A DNA stretch of 8,259 bases. Source: an uncultured Alphaproteobacteria bacterium. Its GTDB lineage: Bacteria > Pseudomonadota > Alphaproteobacteria > Thalassobaculales > Thalassobaculaceae. Shown in pieces: positions 1-6,692 of the stretch (position 1 is the first letter of the stretch; each line of letters starts with the position of its first letter). The notes beneath the pieces were generated by a model. The model did no database searches, was not told the origin of the DNA, and saw only the letters and a program-made list of their open reading frames with translations. A program made the translations under genes and the position numbers. The stretch covers positions 1 through 8,259 of the forward strand of contig CALIMD010000313.1 of the NCBI GenBank assembly GCA_938028645.1, read 5' to 3'.

Positions 1-1
1 A

Positions 2-2137
2 AATAAGATGTTGGGAGATTTTTCAGAAATCCGACCTGGTCAAATTGAATATACCTCTAATATTCTGCCTGCATTTGAACCCCGTGATAAAAAGGATGTC
101 CCCCACATTGTTTTAGCTCATGCTGGAACAGGAGTGGGAAAAACTCTGGGATATTTAGCACCATCGTCTATCTGGGCAAATAAAAATGGCGGCTCAGTAT
201 GGGTATCCACCTACACCCGAAATCTGCAGCATCAGGTCGATAATGAGCTAAATCGTTTGTATCCCGAGCCTATTCGGAAGTCGGCTAAAATTGCTATCCG
301 CAAAGGGCGAGAGAATTATTTGTGTCTGCTTAATCTAGAGGAGGCCTCTCGGCAACTCCTTTCAATGCCACAATACGGCGTAGCACTTGGTTTAATAGCC
401 CGTTGGGCCTCTAAAACCCGGGACGGGGATTTAATGGGTGCTGATTTCCCATCTTGGCTCTCTGATTTACTTGGCCAAGGTCGCACTGCCGGTCTAGCAG
501 ATCGCAGAGGGGAGTGTATTTATTCAGCTTGTTCTCACTATCATAAATGTTTTATCGAAAAATCCATTCGAAACTCAAGACGTGCCGAAATAGTGATCGC
601 TAACCATGCCTTGGTATTAATTCAATCAGTCTTAGGAGAAGAAACCGACATCCATCAGCCCGCGAGATATATTTTTGACGAGGGTCACCACTTATTCGAG
701 GCTGCTGACACCGTGTTCTCAACATACCTAAGTGGAGCGGAAGCCTTTGATCTTCGCCGCTGGTTATTGGGGGCTGAGACCCGAAAACTTGGTCGTAGCA
801 GAGGATTGAAAAAGCGAGTAGAAGATCTCATCACAGAGAATCAAGAGGGTAACACGGCGCTAAACCAACTCCTCTCTGCCGCACAAATTTTGCCCCGTGA
901 TGGTTGGCTAAACCGATTAAAGGATAACCAACCTATTGGACCAAGCGAATCTTTTTTTTCAGCTATCAAGCAACAGCTGGAAGCTCGGACTGAAAACTTA
1001 AATAATATCTATTCATTGGAAGCAGGTATTTATCCTCCCACTAAATCCTTAATCGAAACTGCTGAAATATTTTCTAAAAGTTTAGAAAAAATAGCTATTC
1101 CTATGCAATTATTTTGTTCAATTTTAAAAACCATGCTCGACGAAAAAGCCGAGACACTTGAAACACCCATTAGGTTAAAAATTGAAGCAACAATCAGATC
1201 GTTAACACAGAGAGCATATCTAACGATTAAAACATGGCAATCTATGTTAAAAACGGTAAACGAAGTTCAAACAGACAAGTTTATTGATTGGTTGGAGGTC
1301 GAACGTGTTCAGGGACATGATATAGACATTGGCATGAAACGACACTGGTTAGACCCAACAATACCGCTAAACGACAAAGTATTTTCTCGCGCGCATGGAG
1401 TAGTCATAACATCTGCCACATTGAAGGATGTCGGCACAAACCCTGATAACGATTGGGTTATTGCAAAAAAACGAACCGGCGTGAACCATATGCGAATTAA
1501 CCTCACACAAGTCGCCGTAGAGTCTCCATTTGATTACAAGGAACAAACCCATATTTTAATTATAAATGATGTGAATAAAAATGATGTAGACCAAGTTGCT
1601 TCTGCATATAGAGAATTATTTATAGCCTCTAATGGCGGTGCATTAGGTCTATTTACAGCGATTAAGAGGCTTCGTGCAGTCCATAATCGAATATTACATC
1701 CTTTAGATCAGTCAGGATTGAAATTGCATTCCCAACATGTAGATGGCTTAAGCCTAGCAACGTTAATCGATATTTTTCGCATGGAGGAAAACTCCTCTCT
1801 ACTTGGTACAAATGCAGCTCGAGACGGAGTAGACATCCCAGGCAAATCACTCCGACTTATCGTATTCGACAAGGTTCCATGGCCAAGGCCTTCTATTTTA
1901 ACTAAAGCCCGACAGAAATCTTTTGGCCGAAACGTTTACACTGATATGCTTACAAGGATGAACCTCACACAAGCATTCGGTAGATTAATTCGCACCGCAT
2001 CCGACAAAGGGGTGTTTGTTCTTCTCGACCCTGGAATGCCTAGCCGGCTTCTTGATGCATTTCCAAAAGATGCAACCATTATTCGTTGTGGTTTAGCAGA
2101 TGCAATAGAAGACGTTAAAAACTTCCTTAAGTCATAG
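2..2137 (+). CDS. dinG: DinG/XPD-type ATP-dependent DNA helicase with iron-sulfur cluster, probably 5'-partial
   Basis: This is a superfamily 2 helicase of the DinG/XPD group, which unwinds DNA structures during repair and replication in the cytoplasm. Numbering from the ATG at 8 (709 residues), I see a Q-motif-like RPGQ at 9-12, Walker A GTGVGKT at 40-46, a DEGH box at 224-227, SATLKD at 469-474, motif V DGVDIPG at 606-612 and motif VI QAFGRLIR at 655-662. Four cysteines, C106, C170, C175 and C181, fit the 4Fe-4S site; the C-x4-C-x5-C spacing matches E. coli DinG C194/C199/C205. All core motifs are intact. The start is uncertain. The frame is open to the left edge, no clear ribosome site precedes the ATG at 8, and Walker A lies closer to this ATG than in E. 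coli DinG (about residue 54). I infer that N-terminal residues are missing, so the open frame is listed. It converges with the minus-strand catabolic operon. DinG is the best name; another member of the same clade is possible. Confidence 0.9.
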   Translation, partial: NKMLGDFSEIRPGQIEYTSNILPAFEPRDKKDVPHIVLAHAGTGVGKTLGYLAPSSIWANKNGGSVWVSTYTRNLQHQVDNELNRLYPEPIRKSAKIAIRKGRENYLCLLNLEEASRQLLSMPQYGVALGLIARWASKTRDGDLMGADFPSWLSDLLGQGRTAGLADRRGECIYSACSHYHKCFIEKSIRNSRRAEIVIANHALVLIQSVLGEETDIHQPARYIFDEGHHLFEAADTVFSTYLSGAEAFDLRRWLLGAETRKLGRSRGLKKRVEDLITENQEGNTALNQLLSAAQILPRDGWLNRLKDNQPIGPSESFFSAIKQQLEARTENLNNIYSLEAGIYPPTKSLIETAEIFSKSLEKIAIPMQLFCSILKTMLDEKAETLETPIRLKIEATIRSLTQRAYLTIKTWQSMLKTVNEVQTDKFIDWLEVERVQGHDIDIGMKRHWLDPTIPLNDKVFSRAHGVVITSATLKDVGTNPDNDWVIAKKRTGVNHMRINLTQVAVESPFDYKEQTHILIINDVNKNDVDQVASAYRELFIASNGGALGLFTAIKRLRAVHNRILHPLDQSGLKLHSQHVDGLSLATLIDIFRMEENSSLLGTNAARDGVDIPGKSLRLIVFDKVPWPRPSILTKARQKSFGRNVYTDMLTRMNLTQAFGRLIRTASDKGVFVLLDPGMPSRLLDAFPKDATIIRCGLADAIEDVKNFLKS

Positions 2138-2183
2138 CAAAAAAGCGTTGAAATAAGTCCTTATTCACCAGATTTTAATAAAA

Positions 2184-2200
2184 GCCTCAGTCAATGAGCC
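2184..2200 (-). terminator. Weak candidate terminator of the minus-strand operon
   Basis: Read on the minus strand, GGCTCA (2200-2195), a 5-base loop and TGAGGC (2189-2184) form a 6-bp stem with one mismatch, followed directly by TTTTATT. The hydratase stop codon TGA (2187-2189) lies inside the stem. Position and T-rich tail suit a factor-independent terminator, but the stem is short. A separate A+T-only fold at about 2150-2167 (GAAATAA/TTATTC) might help end the helicase transcript. Confidence 0.35.
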
Positions 2201-2954
2201 ATGTATTTATGCTACCGATAGGCCCAAATTCTGCTTCAACCCGGTCACCTGGGGTAACCTTCGTGAGCCCAGTGCAGGTTCCTGTGGAAATAATTTCTCC
2301 AGAAAATAATCCCTGGGAGACCCGCTTATGGTTAGCGAGCCAGAGCACTACGTTGATCGGATCTTCCAATGCGTTACTCCCTACACCTGAAGCCACTTCG
2401 GTGCCGTTAACCGTCAAACTCACCCTTTGAGTAGGTAAGTCGATATCTACCCAATCATAAACTACTTGACCAACGCAGAGCGCAACGTTTGCGCCACCAT
2501 CGGCCGTTACAGATAGCCTTCCACTTCCGCCCAAACCATTTTTTAATCGAGAGCCCACGAACTCAAGGGACGGGGCAACCCCGTCAATAGCAGAATATAC
2601 TTCTTCATAACTATATGCTTGTTCTCTTGGGGGAAGATCCTTTCCTAAACTTATTGCAAACTCCCCTTCTACCCAGAGGTCATGCGAGGAAAAAACAGGA
2701 ATCTTATCGCCATCCCTGAATTTAAATTGTTCTGGCACCCTCGCTGCGCCAGGCTCCGTTGTTCCCAATTTAAGCTGCGCTTCTTTCGATGTAGAACCAA
2801 CTTTCCAAGCATTTGAAAATGGACTTAGAAGACTATTTACTTCTTTTTGGATTTGATAAGCCTCTTGTAAACTCTTAGGCTCTTCGTCTGGTTGAATAGT
2901 AACTAAAACACCATCCAAACGAGCAGACGCTAACCGTTTTGATAATGAGCGCAT
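2187..2954 (-). CDS. FAH-superfamily hydratase, 2-keto-4-pentenoate hydratase (MhpD)-like
   Basis: This 255-residue protein has the fold and motifs of the MhpD/HpcG branch of the fumarylacetoacetate hydrolase superfamily, cytoplasmic metal-dependent enzymes that hydrate 2-hydroxypentadienoate-type acids or decarboxylate related acids. Visible landmarks are WKVG at 50-53 (probable active-site Lys51), the metal-binding pair Glu96/Glu98 in VEGEF, the third ligand Glu131 in SLEFVGSR, Asp152, the SGVGSN-DP-WLAN block at 189-208, and the C-terminal ISTGT-PGDRVEAEFGPIGS block at 222-248. Length is normal. The start is supported by AGGAG at 2966-2962, seven bases before the ATG. It is the last gene of a three-gene run, 67 bases after the GMC dehydrogenase. 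One oddity: the segment after Asp152 reads GGAN, where E. coli MhpD has NASC, so the substrate may differ from the classical aromatic meta-cleavage product. Family assignment is firm; exact reaction is not. Confidence 0.85.
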   Translation of the reverse strand: MRSLSKRLASARLDGVLVTIQPDEEPKSLQEAYQIQKEVNSLLSPFSNAWKVGSTSKEAQLKLGTTEPGAARVPEQFKFRDGDKIPVFSSHDLWVEGEFAISLGKDLPPREQAYSYEEVYSAIDGVAPSLEFVGSRLKNGLGGSGRLSVTADGGANVALCVGQVVYDWVDIDLPTQRVSLTVNGTEVASGVGSNALEDPINVVLWLANHKRVSQGLFSGEIISTGTCTGLTKVTPGDRVEAEFGPIGSINTWLID

Positions 2955-2961
2955 AATAATT

Positions 2962-2966
2962 CTCCT
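2962..2966 (-). promoter_or_regulatory. Ribosome binding site of the hydratase gene
   Basis: Minus-strand AGGAG, seven bases before the ATG at 2954. It is the strongest Shine-Dalgarno match in the operon and fixes the hydratase start. Confidence 0.75.
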
Positions 2967-2996
2967 AGAAACGCATATTTACCAATTTGCAGCGAT

Positions 2997-3021
2997 ACAT
3001 GATTTCAACTTAGTTTCATGT
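2997..3021. repeat. Inverted repeat between the GMC dehydrogenase and hydratase genes
   Basis: ACATGA (2997-3002) and TCATGT (3016-3021) form a perfect 6-bp inverted repeat around a 13-base centre. It begins immediately after the GMC stop codon on the minus strand. No T-run follows, so it does not look like a terminator. It could be an intercistronic hairpin or chance. Confidence 0.35.
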
Positions 3022-4644
3022 CTACTTTTTTGAGTCTTCTTTAATCATGTCAGCCGCTTTTTCCGCTATCATAATAGTGGGAGCATTAGTATTACCAGAG
3101 ACGATTGTTGGCATTATGGAAGCGTCAACAACCCGTAAACGACTTATCCCCAAAACACGCAAACGATCGTCCACTACAGCCATAGGATCGCTTCCCATTT
3201 TGCAGGTCCCTACTGGATGATAGACAGTGTTACCTTTTGCTTTGGCAAAATCCAACCATTCTTCATCTGAGTTCACGTTTATACCCGGCTCTATCTCGTC
3301 ATCCGCATAATCTTGTAGAGCTGGGGCTGCTACAATTTTTCGGGCTATTTTCATTCCATCCACTATTGTACGGCGATCATTCTCTTCTGCCAAGAAATTA
3401 CCTTTAATAGCAGGAGCTGCAAGTGGATCAGAAGATTTTATATGAATTGAACCTCTAGAGTCTGGACGCAACTGACATGGAGCGATCGTCATCCCTGGAT
3501 GATTATCAAAAATGCGTTTTTTTACGTCTTTGAAACTAGCATGCACAATCGTGTATTGAATATCCGGCGTCGATATTTCTGGTCTTGTACTAACGTAACC
3601 AGACAAAATTCCTCCTGGAAACGTCATAATACCCTTTCGACTAAAAGCGTATTTGAGCAATTCTTTAGCAAGAAATAATCCTTTGGTTTGTTCATTAAGC
3701 GTTATTCTTTTTTTGATTTTCCACGTCTGTCTTACAATATAATGGTCTTGATAGTTTTCTCCCACGCCAGGAAGAGGGAAGGTAACTTCGATACCTTTTT
3801 CTTTTAAAATTTTTGGATCTCCAATACCAGAAAGTTCTAAAATCTGGGGTGACTGAACGGCACCAGCTGAAATTATAACCTCTCTGCTTGCTCTAACAGT
3901 TTTGGTTTGCCCAGATTGTTGAAACATAACTCCCGTCGCAGTTTTATTGTCAATAAGTATTTTTAATGTATGTGCATTAATCTCTAAGCGAAGATTTGAC
4001 CGCTTCAAAGCAGGTTCTAAAAATGCTTTGGCAGTGGACCAACGTCGGCCATTTTTTTGCGTCACTTGGAAGTAACCAAAACCCTCTTGATCTCCACTAT
4101 TATAATCTGGGTTTTTTGGATAGCCAGTTTCTTCAGCAGCATCCATTATGGCATCAAGGAGCTCAGCACGCTCAAGTCCCTCAGAAGTATTCAATGGCCC
4201 ACCCTGGCCTCGCCAGGGACTATCCGAGCTCTCATAATTTTCAGATTTCTTAAAATATGGTAACACAGCTTCATAAGACCAACCACGATTACCAAGTTGT
4301 GACCACGTATCATAATCTAACGGTTGTCCTCGAACATAGACCATTCCATTTATTGAGCTGGACCCCCCTAAAACTTTACCTCGTGGTATAGGGATTGCTC
4401 GGTTATAGGTATTTGCGTCAGGTTCGGTTTCAAACCGCCAGTTCAGACTGGGCATATCGAGCGTTTTTACATATCCTACAGGGATATGTATCCACGGGTT
4501 TCTATCTTTACCTCCTGCCTCCAGAAGTAAAACCTTAGTAGATTGATCCTCTGTCAAACGGTTAGCCAATGTACAACCGGCAGACCCCGCTCCAATAATT
4601 ATATAATCGTATTCTTCGCTTTCCATCACTTTCGTTTTCCTCAT
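3022..4644 (-). CDS. GMC-family FAD-dependent alcohol dehydrogenase, choline dehydrogenase (BetA)-like
   Basis: This glucose-methanol-choline oxidoreductase oxidises an alcohol with FAD as cofactor. In the 540-residue frame I see the FAD-binding GAGSAG at 18-23 with the following acidic LLLEAGG at 39-45, the first GMC signature RGKVLGGSSSING at 88-100, the second signature GAVQSPQILELSGIG at 261-275, and the catalytic region with His476 in YHPVGTCKMG and Asn520 in GNTNAPTIMIAEKAAD. The expected His/Asn pair is present and length is normal. No signal peptide or membrane segment is apparent. Start choice: the ATG at 4644 has no ribosome site, whereas the ATG at 4626 (residue 7) has GAGGA 11 bases upstream and gives an N-terminus more typical of the family, so 4626 may be the true start. 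It is the middle gene of the operon, 35 bases after the amidase. Many enzymes called BetA by similarity oxidise alcohols other than choline; no betaine genes (betB, betI) are nearby, so choline is unproven. Confidence 0.92.
   Translation of the reverse strand: MRKTKVMESEEYDYIIIGAGSAGCTLANRLTEDQSTKVLLLEAGGKDRNPWIHIPVGYVKTLDMPSLNWRFETEPDANTYNRAIPIPRGKVLGGSSSINGMVYVRGQPLDYDTWSQLGNRGWSYEAVLPYFKKSENYESSDSPWRGQGGPLNTSEGLERAELLDAIMDAAEETGYPKNPDYNSGDQEGFGYFQVTQKNGRRWSTAKAFLEPALKRSNLRLEINAHTLKILIDNKTATGVMFQQSGQTKTVRASREVIISAGAVQSPQILELSGIGDPKILKEKGIEVTFPLPGVGENYQDHYIVRQTWKIKKRITLNEQTKGLFLAKELLKYAFSRKGIMTFPGGILSGYVSTRPEISTPDIQYTIVHASFKDVKKRIFDNHPGMTIAPCQLRPDSRGSIHIKSSDPLAAPAIKGNFLAEENDRRTIVDGMKIARKIVAAPALQDYADDEIEPGINVNSDEEWLDFAKAKGNTVYHPVGTCKMGSDPMAVVDDRLRVLGISRLRVVDASIMPTIVSGNTNAPTIMIAEKAADMIKEDSKK
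4638..4642 (-). promoter_or_regulatory. Ribosome binding site favouring the internal GMC start at 4626
   Basis: Minus-strand GAGGA at 4642-4638 lies 11 bases before the ATG at 4626 and overlaps the upstream ATG at 4644. It can serve only the downstream ATG, which argues for a 534-residue protein. Confidence 0.5.
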
Positions 4645-4679
4645 TGTATCAATGATTTTTAATATTATGTCTAACGTTT

Positions 4680-6059
4680 TTAGATGGAAGATAGATCCGG
4701 TTTTGCAGCCTGCCCAAAATGCGCCTCAAGGGCCAAGCCAATAGATAGAGCTTGAGTGTCGAAGCCTCTTCGACACATTACCTGTAAGCCCACCGGAAGC
4801 GGTGAACCAAAATGATGTATTGGAGTTGTTATAGCACAAAGTTTAAAAATATTACCTGGTTGTGTATTACGAGATGCTTGCGCTGATTTGGCTGCGGCAC
4901 CTGCCTCTGACAAATCCGCTATAGGCATCGGTAAAAATGTACAGGTTGGGGAGACCCAACCATCTAATCCTTCAAAGGCATCGTCAGCCAAATCAGCCAG
5001 CTGGTTATGTCTTATGACTGCAGCTGCATGCTCAACGCCAGTTATATCCAAACCTTTTTTTGCTCTGGCGCCAGTCACTGGATCCATATTTGGTAGAGCC
5101 TGCTGAAAATCATTCTCACCTATTGCAGCTAAAAATTCTGGAGGAGCTATAGCTGGAAACACCCAATCACGCTCATTAGGATCAGGAATTTCTATATCAA
5201 CAATTTCGACTCCTGCTTCTGTAAGGGATTGCAGAGCTAATTCCATACAGGAAGCAACTTCTGGTTCTAGATCATCAAAAAAGAAAGTAGTGGGCTTGCC
5301 TAATCTCAATCCCTTTAGTGGTTTAGCTAACGGGATATCGCCATCCGTCATTATGGCATGAATAATTGCTGCATCTGCAGCTGTTCGGGTCAGGGGTCCT
5401 AAAGTATCGAGTGTTGGGGAAAGTGGAAAAACGCCATCAGTGGGCAGAAGCCCAATCGATGTTTTGTGGCCAAATATGCCGTTGAAGCAGGCTGGTATCC
5501 TGACCGATCCACCAGTATCTGATCCCATTGCGAAAGCGCATAAACCAGCGGCTGTTGCGACACCCGAACCACTTGATGATCCTCCTGGAGTACGATGTGA
5601 AGAAAGGTCCCAAGGGTTCCAGGGGGTTCCCCTAGCTTCATTTACCCCTGTGGCACCGAGAGCAAATTCAACTGTCTTTGTTTTTCCCAAAATAATACAG
5701 CCCGCTTGTTTCAATCCTGTTACAAACCGTCCCTCTGGGCCTGTAATACTAGCCGCATCGAATAATGAGCCATTTGTGATAGGCATACCTTCTACGGCGT
5801 AAATATCCTTGATACCAATAGGGACACCCATTAACGGTCCAAGATCTGTACCCGCAGCTAATAGTTTGTCCATAGCTTCGGCGGCGGCCATAGCTCCATT
5901 TTTGGCTACGTATTGGAATGCCCCAAGTTTACCATCCAATGCTTCAATCCGATCAAGGTAAGCTCGAGTGACACCGCTGATTGTTATAACCCCTGCCCTT
6001 AATTTTTCTGCAAATACGGCGATTCCACCTTCTGCCATTGGATCATTTGGATAGTTCAT
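4680..6059 (-). CDS. Amidase signature family hydrolase
   Basis: This 459-residue enzyme belongs to the amidase signature family, cytoplasmic serine hydrolases that cleave amides to carboxylate plus ammonia or amine. The Ser-cisSer-Lys triad is visible: Lys84 in GVPIGIKD, cis-Ser161 in the TPGGSSSGSG block, and nucleophile Ser185 in GSDTGGS, followed by RIPACFNGIFGHK. The 24-residue gap between the two serines is that of the family. The C-terminal block with LPVGLQV is present, so the protein looks complete. The start is supported by AGGA at 6070-6067, seven bases before the ATG. GatA of the tRNA amidotransferase has the same fold, but no gatB or gatC is adjacent, so a catabolic amidase is more likely. 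It lacks the extra C-terminal domain of allophanate hydrolase. It is the first gene of the operon, so transcription presumably starts in the A+T-rich region upstream. The substrate is unknown. Confidence 0.9.
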   Translation of the reverse strand: MNYPNDPMAEGGIAVFAEKLRAGVITISGVTRAYLDRIEALDGKLGAFQYVAKNGAMAAAEAMDKLLAAGTDLGPLMGVPIGIKDIYAVEGMPITNGSLFDAASITGPEGRFVTGLKQAGCIILGKTKTVEFALGATGVNEARGTPWNPWDLSSHRTPGGSSSGSGVATAAGLCAFAMGSDTGGSVRIPACFNGIFGHKTSIGLLPTDGVFPLSPTLDTLGPLTRTAADAAIIHAIMTDGDIPLAKPLKGLRLGKPTTFFFDDLEPEVASCMELALQSLTEAGVEIVDIEIPDPNERDWVFPAIAPPEFLAAIGENDFQQALPNMDPVTGARAKKGLDITGVEHAAAVIRHNQLADLADDAFEGLDGWVSPTCTFLPMPIADLSEAGAAAKSAQASRNTQPGNIFKLCAITTPIHHFGSPLPVGLQVMCRRGFDTQALSIGLALEAHFGQAAKPDLSSI

Positions 6060-6269
6060 AACAGCATCCTTAAATTATCATTAAACCTATTCATCCGTTA
6101 CTCTGAGGTTAACAATAGTCCAGTGAAATTGAAAACATATAAATCATTTTAATTTTTTGGTAATAAAGTTAGTTCTATAGTAACGTCTTAATTATATTTT
6201 TGTCTTTAAAACAATCCGTTATAAACAAATATTATCTACATGCGCCTAGCTTAAAAGAATGGACAAAAT
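6060..6269. promoter_or_regulatory. Divergent intergenic region between the amidase operon and the TerB-like gene
   Basis: About 210 bases, very A+T-rich compared with the flanking genes, separate two divergent start codons, so promoters for both directions should lie here. I see no small gene or RNA fold in it. GTTA/TAAC words recur, for example the palindrome GTTAAC at 6108-6113 and GTTA-N9-TAAC at 6168-6184, which could be operator half-sites or simply reflect composition. No convincing minus-strand -35/-10 pair was found. Confidence 0.5.
6206..6235 (+). promoter_or_regulatory. Candidate sigma-70-type promoter for the TerB-like gene
   Basis: TTAAAA at 6206-6211 (4 of 6 to the -35 consensus) and TATTAT at 6230-6235 (5 of 6 to the -10 consensus) are 18 bases apart, about 35 bases before the start codon at 6270. 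In such A+T-rich DNA this match may be accidental. Confidence 0.25.
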
Positions 6270-6692
6270 ATGATCAGCCCTCAAGCAGCCATAATATATT
6301 CTATGGTCCTCAGCGCCGCCGCAGACGGTGACCTTGCGAACGATGAAATCGATACCATCAAGACCATAATAAATGGGCTTCCTGTTTTCGACGGTTTTGA
6401 CAGCACTAAATTTAATGAAATTGCTGGAGCCTGCACTGACTTACTAACCGAAGAGGATGGTTTGGATGCGGCCGTAGAGATTATACGCCAATCACTACCT
6501 AGTTCCTTATGCGCCACGGCATACGCTTTGGCTTGTGATGTAGTTGCGGTAAATGGTATCGCCACCCAGGAAGAGCTACGCTTTCTTGAAATGCTAAGAC
6601 ATGATATCAATGTTGATAGGTTAACGGCGGCGGCCATAGAACGGGGTTCCGCAGCAAGATATGCCAGAAATCAGACTGATCCAGATGACTAA
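6270..6692 (+). CDS. Small TerB-like (tellurite resistance TerB family) protein
   Basis: This 140-residue acidic, mostly helical protein resembles stand-alone TerB-like proteins. Two acidic, metal-site-like segments are visible, AADGDLANDE at 17-26 and AVNGIATQEE at 93-102, the paired pattern of the TerB fold. There is no signal peptide or membrane segment, so it should be cytoplasmic. The start ATG has only a weak GGA at 6261-6263 upstream. Despite the family name, no other ter genes (terA, terC, terD, terZ) are present, so a role in tellurite resistance should not be assumed; the function of single TerB proteins is unknown and may involve metal binding or stress. The gene overlaps the downstream dehydrogenase gene, which suggests co-transcription and coupled translation. 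It is divergent from the amidase operon. Confidence 0.75.
   Translation: MISPQAAIIYSMVLSAAADGDLANDEIDTIKTIINGLPVFDGFDSTKFNEIAGACTDLLTEEDGLDAAVEIIRQSLPSSLCATAYALACDVVAVNGIATQEELRFLEMLRHDINVDRLTAAAIERGSAARYARNQTDPDD

Noticed and set aside
3022..4644. A choline-to-betaine operon
   Set aside because: The GMC enzyme is BetA-like, but no betaine aldehyde dehydrogenase, BetI regulator or choline transporter is in the window.
5440..5802. 120-codon plus-strand open frame opposite the amidase
   Set aside because: It lies wholly antisense to a strongly supported amidase, has no recognisable motif, and its length follows from the amidase codon use.
4680..6059. GatA subunit of the tRNA amidotransferase
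   Set aside because: It shares the amidase signature, but gatB and gatC are absent and the neighbours are catabolic enzymes.
6281..6637. 118-codon minus-strand open frame opposite the TerB-like gene
   Set aside because: It is antisense to a gene with family motifs, is low-complexity and serine-rich, and shows no domain.
6270..6692. A tellurite resistance locus
   Set aside because: Only one TerB-like gene is present, without the other ter genes, so the resistance label is not supported.
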